From a virus, in the IMG/VR virus record IMGVR_UViG_3300025326_000029, positions 1 through 64,000 of that record: a stretch of 64,000 nt of DNA; one strand, 5' to 3'. Each line of letters begins with the position of its first letter. Position 1 is the first letter of the stretch. Below are positions 39,703 to 49,000 of the stretch, one piece after another. The translations under genes were made by a program, and so were the position numbers. A model generated the notes under the pieces. It had not been told where the DNA came from. It saw nothing but the letters and a program-made list of their open reading frames with translations, and searched no databases.

Positions 39703-41580
39703 TCACGTATTTTGCTCAGCTCGCGCAGAGAAATATGAAGCAGTAGTGAATTGAGAGTAATAACGAAACTTACGTGCCCAAAATACACTAAGCAATCCAC
39801 TAGCAGGCCAATTTTGATATGTACCAGAACCAGCTGGATCTTCATAGCGAAAACGTCCTAGTGGAGCGGTCTTAGAAAATTCTTCAGAAATATTAACTTC
39901 GGGCGGCGTAGAGTTGTCGTCTCCCCTTCTCAACCTAACGTGAGCATTACCCTGACCTGTTTCCCAGCAAGATGCCGCCATTTGAAACTCAAGTACAGGA
40001 TTATTACCAGCTTGTGTTAATCCATCTGACACAGGCGTCAAATCTTCTTTATAACGTTGTAGAAAAACAAATGGAGTGCTAGCGACAGCTGTTGCAGTGA
40101 CAGAGTTTACAGTTTGCCAGTTGCCTGTAGTATCTTTGATAAGAAGTCGATAACGGTAGCGTGTTCCAGCAGTTAGACTTGTATGATTGACAAAAATAGT
40201 TTCCCCTGGGGAGCAGTTGGTAGGGCCAGCAATAACTACTCCATCTGTGCGAGTTGTATTGGGATACGTTGCTCCAGTTAACATTCTTATTTCAAATTGA
40301 GACACATCTGAATCATTTGGTATCGTTGCTTCAATTGCGTTCACTGTGCCACTAGAAAGAGGAGTAGCTGTAAAATTTGTTGCTGGCCCAGGGGCGGTTG
40401 TATCTCCAGCAGAAATAGCAATGCTGTCAGACCGAAGAGCCCATGTTCCTGATGAGTTTCCGGCGCGATAAGCTGCATAAAGCGTCGTTGCTCCCGTATC
40501 AGATGGAAGTGTTACAATATTGCCATCTGTGTCTGAGAAAGTAGCTGCTGCTTCAACACTATTTGTAGCGCTAACAATTCTACGAAGCCTTAAGCCTTGC
40601 ACTGATGTTTCATGATCTCCCCAGCTTACAGTATGAAGAAGATAAAGATTGGTACTTGATTTTGTGAGAGCATGACGTCCGGCGACTATTCCTTGCCAGT
40701 TAGCATTAGGCTGCGTCCACGTAATACCATCAACACTTTTCCACAATTCAATTGTTCCATTAATTCTATCTCGTACGCATGCAACGATATAATTATTATC
40801 AGGCGAAGCAATTGATAATTGTGGCCCAGTAATATTCCAATCGTCCCAATCCATCGACGCCGACGAAAAAAGGTTGCTTGTAGGAGCTGGAGGCGATGGC
40901 GTTGCGACGCTTGGGTCGAAAGTAACAGCTTCGCACATAGCAGGAGTCGTATCAGCTCCAAAAAGTAGTGTTACTCGTGGACTTCCGCCGATGGTCCAAT
41001 AAGTGCCAACCCCATGCATACCAGAAGGAGAGTTGGCGCCAAGATTCGTAAAGTTTGTCGAAACCCAGTTGGAGCCAGTGTCTGCTGTTGTTCCTGTTAA
41101 GGAAACATACCAAGCCCGAGTTTCTGTCACTCCTATAGCTGTCCACTTTTTTCCAATAACCCACAATCGAGGGTTTGTTCCTGACGGAGAAGAGAATGCA
41201 TACCCCCAAGAAGTTCCTTGATCTGGGTTTGCTCCTCCACTTTGAATCACTGATTCTGCCGTTGGCGAAGTAGGCGTACCTGTATTTACACCACCGTTAA
41301 TAGACCTAATATAAAGACTGATATACGCGTTATTGCCACCAGCATAAAGAGCCCGCAAACGATATGTTCCACCATCATTATAAATCTCCAAGCCAACTGG
41401 CAAGCGGTTAAAAGTTGCGCTTAAAACGATAGGGGCAGACCAGTTAGTATCATAATACCGTAATTCTAAGTTGGATCCTGAATTATAGAGCACCCATATT
41501 CTGCTTCCTGCTAACGCCATAAAATGGCAATGCATTCCAGGATCTGGAATAGTAAGTGTAGATATTAGAGATGACGCCAT
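39703..41580 (-). CDS. Tail fibre with beta-propeller-like and fibronectin III domains
   Basis: A 625-aa protein. Residues ~1-390 show a repeated beta-blade pattern (SRIWVLYNSGSNLELRYYDT, NPRLWVIGKKWTAIGVTET, DNNYIVACVRDRINGTIELW, SVDGITWTQPN) like sialidase/BNR propellers, including an SxDGxTW Asp-box-like turn. A fibronectin III module (~395-500: PGPATNFTATPL... TRYRYRLLIKDTTGNWQ) and a C-terminal beta domain follow. Probable carbohydrate-binding fibre. The 67 nt after its stop can be read in another frame (ending GDFPADSTFT), a possible but unproven frameshift extension. Confidence 0.75.
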   Translation of the reverse strand: MASSLISTLTIPDPGMHCHFMALAGSRIWVLYNSGSNLELRYYDTNWSAPIVLSATFNRLPVGLEIYNDGGTYRLRALYAGGNNAYISLYIRSINGGVNTGTPTSPTAESVIQSGGANPDQGTSWGYAFSSPSGTNPRLWVIGKKWTAIGVTETRAWYVSLTGTTADTGSNWVSTNFTNLGANSPSGMHGVGTYWTIGGSPRVTLLFGADTTPAMCEAVTFDPSVATPSPPAPTSNLFSSASMDWDDWNITGPQLSIASPDNNYIVACVRDRINGTIELWKSVDGITWTQPNANWQGIVAGRHALTKSSTNLYLLHTVSWGDHETSVQGLRLRRIVSATNSVEAAATFSDTDGNIVTLPSDTGATTLYAAYRAGNSSGTWALRSDSIAISAGDTTAPGPATNFTATPLSSGTVNAIEATIPNDSDVSQFEIRMLTGATYPNTTRTDGVVIAGPTNCSPGETIFVNHTSLTAGTRYRYRLLIKDTTGNWQTVNSVTATAVASTPFVFLQRYKEDLTPVSDGLTQAGNNPVLEFQMAASCWETGQGNAHVRLRRGDDNSTPPEVNISEEFSKTAPLGRFRYEDPAGSGTYQNWPASGLLSVFWARKFRYYSQFTTASYFSARAEQNT

Positions 41581-41595
41581 ATAATGTTCTCCCTT

Positions 41596-43059
41596 CTAAA
41601 TCCAGGAATCACGCCAAACGAACTCAAAGCTTACATCATTCTGTCCAGTTTCTAGACGCCATGTTGACTTTCCAGGAAAAATAACAGGCCATATTGATCC
41701 TTCATCTATGATGCCATATTTATTGTAAACTATAGAGGGACTACGAGAATATTCAAATATTGTTCTGTTAGCACTATTAATTTCCCAGTATCCTGGATTA
41801 GTCAGAGCACCAGTGAGTGAAAAAACTTCTCCGGTATTTAAATTGGTAATTCTTGAATCATTTTGCGGAAAGTGAAGTCTAATTAGAGGTAATGCAGCAA
41901 CTGTTCCAGCGTTTTCAATAGTGAATGTATACGGAGAAGGTGGAAATATTTGACTATGCTCAGACATTTTTGCTGCTTGAATTGTAGGGAGAGCAGAGCG
42001 TAAAGTCACTAAAAATTTTCTAGTGAAGGTAAAGTCTTCCTGCTTTTCATCCATCACTATTGGGGCGCTTTTTCTGCAAAATATTACTCTGTCTCCGCTA
42101 GGTCGCGGTCTGGTACGCAGTAGATAAAGCTTTTCTGCGACACTTGATGATCTCCAGTATAAACCAGCATATCCACGAACACCTGATCCGAATGTAGTTG
42201 CATCCCCGCCAGTTAAGGTATGTGTGCCGTGTGTACCAAAAACACCTAAGAAATCTTCTGGTTCTTTTGCTGCACCAATCCAGGGAGTTGCAGGAAATTC
42301 AATTGTAATGTTGTTTCCCTCTGCTCTTAAGCGCACCCACAACAATCCATTAGATGGGATAATAAGTCCTGATGAATTATTACTTAAAGTGGTAAGCACA
42401 TCATTGACACATTTTGCAATAATAAGATCTCCATTGGCTCCGTCAACGTAACCTACGATATAGTTTGACTGATTAATTGCACGAACAATAACGCCATAAC
42501 GAGAACTAGATGAGTTTGATCCAGTAAGAAAACACGCATATGTATCTACATCAACGTAGCGTCTGTCTGCTGCAGTTACGATTCCCGACACAACAGCATT
42601 GGTCGAGCGAACGACCTCTCCCCCGCCCATGGTTACTATTGATCCTCCTTGAGAAAACTGAAAATCGTTCTTAGACTGAGAGCGGAAGAAACGTTCTTGA
42701 TATCCAGGACGATCAGTTCGAATGTAGAGAGGCGCTTCGTGTAGTTCACTAAATGCTCGACGTAAATCATCTTGCATATCTCGCAATTTAAAAAGATTAC
42801 CTGCCTCAATTACCCCTTCTAGCACGATTGTTCTTCCACCATAAAGCGTGTTCAGAGGTGTTTCTCCCCACGCTGATGGATTGTTCACGGAAACACCTCG
42901 AATATCGGCGTCATCAAGACCAGCGATGCTTATCAATCTATATTTATCAGGATAGCGACGATCGTTTAGGATGAGTCCGTTATATTCCCAGAAAGCCCCT
43001 AGACCTTCAATGCCATAACCATATCCAGGTAGATGTTTTGTTGACAACAACTGTGTCAT
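41596..43059 (-). CDS. Distal tail protein (Dit-like) with inserted jelly-roll domain
   Basis: A 487-aa protein whose ATGA overlaps the tape measure stop, the standard place for Dit. N-terminal LILNDRRYPDKYRLISIAGL and GGRTIVLEGVIEAGNLFKLR match the Dit belt domain; FEFVWRDSWI ends the protein. Residues ~150-330 insert a jelly-roll (YACFLTGSNSSSSRYGVIVR, GLLWVRLRAEGNNITIEF, GVRGYAGLYWRSS) like LamG/carbohydrate-binding modules. This makes an 'evolved Dit' that contacts the cell surface. Confidence 0.85.
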   Translation of the reverse strand: MTQLLSTKHLPGYGYGIEGLGAFWEYNGLILNDRRYPDKYRLISIAGLDDADIRGVSVNNPSAWGETPLNTLYGGRTIVLEGVIEAGNLFKLRDMQDDLRRAFSELHEAPLYIRTDRPGYQERFFRSQSKNDFQFSQGGSIVTMGGGEVVRSTNAVVSGIVTAADRRYVDVDTYACFLTGSNSSSSRYGVIVRAINQSNYIVGYVDGANGDLIIAKCVNDVLTTLSNNSSGLIIPSNGLLWVRLRAEGNNITIEFPATPWIGAAKEPEDFLGVFGTHGTHTLTGGDATTFGSGVRGYAGLYWRSSSVAEKLYLLRTRPRPSGDRVIFCRKSAPIVMDEKQEDFTFTRKFLVTLRSALPTIQAAKMSEHSQIFPPSPYTFTIENAGTVAALPLIRLHFPQNDSRITNLNTGEVFSLTGALTNPGYWEINSANRTIFEYSRSPSIVYNKYGIIDEGSIWPVIFPGKSTWRLETGQNDVSFEFVWRDSWI

Positions 43060-46000
43060 CGCCTGGTTTTCCTCTCAAATGCAATTCGTTTAGCCAAATA
43101 AACAGGATCAGCGACTTCAGTAGGACTGGTAATATTGAGAGTAAGATTCTCGTTAATGTTTGTATTGTCAGAAGATGATGGTATATAGCGTTGGTCTATG
43201 AACATGTCAGTTCTTAAATTCATATCACCTACCATCTCATTCGCTGGCGCACCTACCGCTGAGCGACCAGGAAGATAAAACTGATTATTGGAGATCAGTT
43301 CAATGTTAGAACTGATCGTCTCAGCGAACTTATCTATGCTGGTACCAACAGTCTGCATAGCATCATTGATGCCTTCTACGACAAGCATCACTGGGGAAGT
43401 AGCTGTACTCTTCGTAAGCGCAGACGCGCTTGTGGATTCTGTTGCTTGTGTTGTTTCTGCTTGAGGAGGCACCTGAAACTGAGTCAGTAACCCGCCCATT
43501 CCTGTAAAGACAGCCTGCCTGAACCATTGCCAAGCCCTCGAAGAGAATGTCTGCAGTTGACCACCCTGAAGCGCTTGTAGCTGCTTCGAGTTTTCCAGAA
43601 TATCAAGATCGAGTTGCATAATTGCATCAGAAAGACGCTCTCGTTCTGCTTGTGTACGCGAGGATTCAAGCAACTCGCGTAAGCCAGTTTGCTGCTTAAC
43701 GAGAATTGTATTTTTCTCGTTTAGTGCTGTGATTTGACCAACCTGATCTTGATTCAATTCAGCAATACGGAAAACAATCGAATTCAAACGTAGTGACCGT
43801 TCTGCTTCTTTATTTATTGCTCCAGATCCACCAAGCTCTCTGATTTCACTTACAATGCTGACAATATCAACATCTAGGTCCTTAATCTGTTGTGCGGTTT
43901 CTTGTGCTAGCTCATTCCCAAGATCTTGCCCTGAAATTATTCTCAGTTGGTCACGCTGAGAGATGAGAATAGACATTTTGTCATTAAGAGCGCTAATCTG
44001 CGCTGTCTGATCTTCGTTAATCTGAGCAAGTCTAATATCAGATTCCACACTTCTTAGATCAACTTGTGACTGACGATTGACTTGATCAAGTTGTAGCTGA
44101 CGAATTTCTCGATTATTTTGCAATATCTGAGAATCAATTTGCTTAAGAGCAAGAGTAAGTTGTGCAGTCTGATCTTCAGTTAGTCCTGGCAACGAGAACA
44201 ATTCACTTAGACCCTGAGACTGTTTGATTAGCGTTTCACTTTTTTGTCCAACCAGTCTGATCTGCTCAACAGTATTTCCAGTTAATTGTGCAATCTGTTG
44301 AGAGACACTAAGCAGAGATATTTCTCGATCTGCCGCACGAGTCACAGTATCAATTCTCTCTTGATTTGCCGCTTCTTGAAGATCCTTCTGATCACGCAAC
44401 AATTCAGCGATCTCACGAAGTACAGCAACGATATCGTTCTGCGCGCTTTCAGCTTGCTCTTGTGTAGGCGCACCAACAGAAGTAGCAGTCGAGACATCAA
44501 GAGTCGGTGTTCCGGGAGTCCAACTTGCTCCACCGGCAGCTGCTGCGCTAGGTCCACGTCCGCCGCCAGAAGGAAGTGTGACGGCAGCGGCAATCCCTTT
44601 AGCGATCTCTTGCGGGGAAGGCATGACGAAGGGAATGGCAGGAGAAGCACCAGAGGGAACAGAGAACATATCTTCGAATTTCCTTCGCCCTGTTTGATAA
44701 ATGTTACTGATTTGTCCGACTTGACCAGTTTCAATCATGAACCGACGCATGAGGTTCAGTGTTCGATTGCGCTGGCGAGGATCAGTACTTAGAACATATT
44801 CAGAGTAACCACCTTCGCCTAGAAGATAAGGAATACCGCCAGGCTTCGATGAGACTCTTTCACCGCTCGCAAGTCCAGAAGGTTTTGCTACCTGACGGGA
44901 AAGTACAACAAGTTCTCGCGCAGTTGCACTAACATTCGCTGAGAGCTTCTCCAGTTTTAGAAAATCTCTGCCGCTAAATTCATCCTTTCGCACACGCTTT
45001 GCTTCATCGCGTTGCTCGCTGATACGGCGCTGTTTTCGTATTTCACTTGTATCGGCAAAGCGACGATGTTGACCAATACTGATCCTCTTCGAAAGTTGAG
45101 TCAGCTGACCTCCAACTGTACGAGCAAGTCGAGCGAGAACGCCAGGACGAGTAGCAACAGTCTCAGATGTTGCAGAACGCAAAAATTCGCGAGAAACAAG
45201 CCTGAGTCTCGATGCTTCTGATGTTTTCAGAGCGCCAGAATCGACAAGCTCAGCTAGCCCTTCAGCGACAGAGCGCACATGTCTCGTCGTCTCCGAGCTT
45301 CTGCGTTCAGTCCGAGACGTAGAGGCTGCTGCTACATGAGGCGCCACTCTGCCTCCCTCAGCCAGCTTAGGCAGACCGCTGCCAGTGGTTTGAACGATCT
45401 GTCGCGTTTCACTGACTCGCCTTATCTCGCTCGAGAGCTTTCGTAGCTCCAGTGCTGTCTCATTCTCGCCTGTCCGCTCCTGTCGTCGCGCGACAGTGGC
45501 TAGCTCAACTGCCGTCTTGCTTGCAAATCGCTCCATCGCCCAAGCCGAGCCAACGCGAGAAGAACGTGTCAGCTCCCGCGCGACGAAACGCAATCGCGCG
45601 CCTTCTGATGAACGGAGTGACTCACGGGAAGCAAGATCGAGAAGCTTCTCTGTTACACGCTGCGAGCGCACGTCGAGACGTTCACGCGAACGCTCCTTGG
45701 GAGCTGGCGCTGCTGCGGCCACTCTGCCCCCCTCGGCTAGCCCTAGCAATTGAACTGGGCTCGATTTCGCGGAGACAAGCCTGGTAGTTGTCTCCCGGTC
45801 ACCCATCTCAGCAAGCATGTGCCCCACCAGCAGCTTCATGCGCGAGCGTTGAGCGGGGTCAGTCGTGATCACGTACTCCGCATACCCTCCTTCGCCAAGC
45901 AGCTTAGGAGTGCCGCCTGGCTTAGCATCTACGCGTCCACCTTCCGCCAAGCCGAGCGCCGAGATATTGAGTCCTGCGGCGGTCAAAAAGTCGCGCAAGA

Positions 46001-49000
46001 ACACACCCATACCGGGCAAAGAAAGAAGCTGCCGAGCTTTCTCCCTGAGGATTCCCAGTCGCGCTTCGTTGGCTGAAGCCTGCGCCGCCAAATCTGTTCC
46101 AGGCAAATTGAAAATACGCGCAATTGAAAGTCTCAACGATGCAGCCTGTTCTCTTATATCGATCGAGCGCGTTATTTTTGTAATCTGCTCTTGGAATAGT
46201 TCTGAAGCTATTTTTGCTTGCTCGTCGATATTCGTTAGAATCGCATCGCTAATTTTTCCTAGCTCGCCAGTGAGAGTTTCTAGTTCCGACTTCAGCCTTG
46301 TCTTCGCTGTCTGAGTAAGCCCCTTCGAAGTCAGCTTTTGCTGTGTTTCTTCTATCAATCTGGCAGTTTTGTTGTGCTCGTTCTCGAGCAAACGCAGTTC
46401 AGCAATAAGGCTTTCAGATTGCTGTTCCAGAACTTTCGCTGTCGTTTTACCGAGGGTAGAAAGTACATCTGCGATGCTTCGACGACCAGAAAGAATATCT
46501 CGAGCTGCTACTCCTATATCCTTGATCTGCAAACCAGCTATACGTGCCTTCCTCTCTAATTCTCCACGCATCACTTCCAAATCTGCCCAGAAATCAGCAA
46601 GTCGCTGTTCTGCTACAGCAAAGAAGTTCGTCAGTGATCCGAGAAAGTTAAGAGCTGTTGGCTTTAGACGTTCAAGCTGTGAAAGAAACTCTTCAATTGG
46701 AGCATCCAAGAATTGCTCAAAGCGCTCAGGAACTTTCAAGCGTGTCATTCGCTTTTCGAGGGCTTCCTTAATCGCTTTTGCTGTTGCAAGTCCACCAGAA
46801 GGGTCTGGTTCTCGACGAGAAGTACCAGTACCTGTCAAGTCTGCAATTTGTGCTTGTACCTGATCAAGCGCTCTCTTGTACTCTGTTCGTTCTTCTCCTG
46901 TAGTCTTTTTAACTTGCTGGCGAAGAGTAGTTTCAAAAGCTCGCAGTTGTTGTAGTTCAGTTTTGCTTGTGTCATCAGTGCGCTTGGAATCACTAGTTAG
47001 AGAAGTAATACGTAATGCTACTTCTTCTAGTGCTCGATCGAGTTCGGTCAATAACTCGACATTACCCTTAGCTGCTTCCTCTCGACGCCGAAGAAATCCT
47101 TCTACTGATCGCAAAGCTTTTAGTTCTGCTTGTTTATTTCCTTTGATCGACGCTTCTAGTACAGCACTCCAGCGTTTTGGAGCAAGTTCCTCGACGCCTC
47201 TGAGTCCAATAGCTGTTTGTGTAATGCCGCCTGTAGACAGTGCGGTACCACCACCTGTAGGCAGTGAAACACTTGAAAGAGGCGGCGTGGTGGTCATTGG
47301 TGTCGTAAGTGGACCGGCGAGGTCGAGAATATTCTGGACATAGCCGCGAGCAGCTTGTGGAACCTTTTTCCCTACCGCATTAGGGCCAAGATTATAGGCT
47401 GCAAGAGCAAGGTCCCAACGACCAAATTTCTTGTGCAAACTAGCGAGATATTCTGCCCCCCAGTCGAGCGCAAAAGCTGGAGTTTCAGCTTGTTTACGAG
47501 TTACATTAGGATGGCTAGGAAGATGAATTTGAGCGAGGCCTACAGCTCCCTTCTTGGACATAACGCGCGGATCCCAAGCCGATTCCTGCGTAATAAGAGC
47601 TGTAAATAATTCTGGAGGAATGCCGCGTACTGTGGCAGCCTTTTCTGCTAAAGCGCGATAAACTGCCACCTGTGATGATTCTGCTCCACCACCTGCAGGC
47701 GTAGCAGTATCACGAACACCAACATGAAGATGATCATAGTGATTTTGTGTATTAAAGATAATCTGATATTCACCAACGTCAAAAACGCCACCCTTCCTTG
47801 CTCGCGCCCTTGCGGGGCTCATTCCTGCTGCAACAAGTGCTGTTTGACCAAGAAGAGTAAGCTGCTCGCCTTCGGCGGGAATATCAACAGCATTTCCTGT
47901 CCAATGTTGTGATACTCTATTAGATCCCTTTACTAATTTGCTATGGGATGTACCAGTTCCGATAGTAAGTTTCTGGTTGACCATTTCAGCTATTCGTTCT
48001 GCGAATGCAAGTGTCACATCTTTGGTGGAGACACCAGCGCGATCAACTGATGGAGCAATGGACAGTCTTGGAAATCGTTTTTCTAGTTCGGCGGCTTTAG
48101 TGCTTTGATTAGCTTGTCGTAGCGTTGCCTTCCAATACAGCTCAGCTGCTTCAGCTTGCTTGTCGAGCGCAATGCGCGCCCTGTTCATTGCTAAAGAAAA
48201 ACTAATACTGTCTTCATCAGCTGTTTTTCTTAACGCTCGCTCGAGACGATCAAGTGTAGTAGTTGGTAGATGAGCAGCAATTTCAGGCAGCTTAGTGACA
48301 TCCGTAGTTTTTCCTAAGACTCCTGTAATTTGCTTTCGTTCCGCTGCTCCTACAGCATATCCAGATTTAATTGTTTTAATAAGCGTGTCGAGAAAAACAC
48401 GAGGTCCGCCAGGGACAAATTCGGCAACATTTGCGCCTTGTCCACGACGAATTGTTGCTATTACTTCTCCGGTTTCAGCAGTTTTTCGAAGCGCTCGCTC
48501 GAGACGATCAAGTTGTTCTGGCTTTGCTTGAGCAAGGCTTATCTTTCCTATTGTTTCTTGAAGGATCTTTCTTTCTTCGCTGCTTAGTTTTTCTCCAGCC
48601 TCAATACGCTTGAGGAGCGCTGTAATAAATGTACGAGTTTGACCACTATGAAACTCAGATACTTTTTTAGTTACATCAACGATCTGCACTGCTTGTTGAT
48701 CTTGTGTGGCGACAAAGCGAAGGAATGGAATTTGTAGCCAGTTTCTGACTTGTGTAGCTCTCTCTTCGCCTGGACCACCTGGAGGGATTGCCGCTCGTCC
48801 ATAATCAACACTAGCTCCTGCCCCTGCCATTTCCTGATCTGCACCAGCTCGCGTAGTTCTCATCCATTCGATCAATCTGTCGTGATAGGTCTTGCCGTAA
48901 GCGTCAGCAGCCTCCATGCCATAGCTTTCAGCGTCCTGCGTCATCTGTGAGAGTTCATCGCCCCAAGCTGAGGCCATCTCTTCGCCTGTGTGTCTCAGCA

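Noticed and set aside
39648-39845. Frameshifted extension of the fibre gene
   Set aside because: The last ~25 residues look coding-like, but no slippery site or standard start was found; kept only as a remark under the fibre gene.
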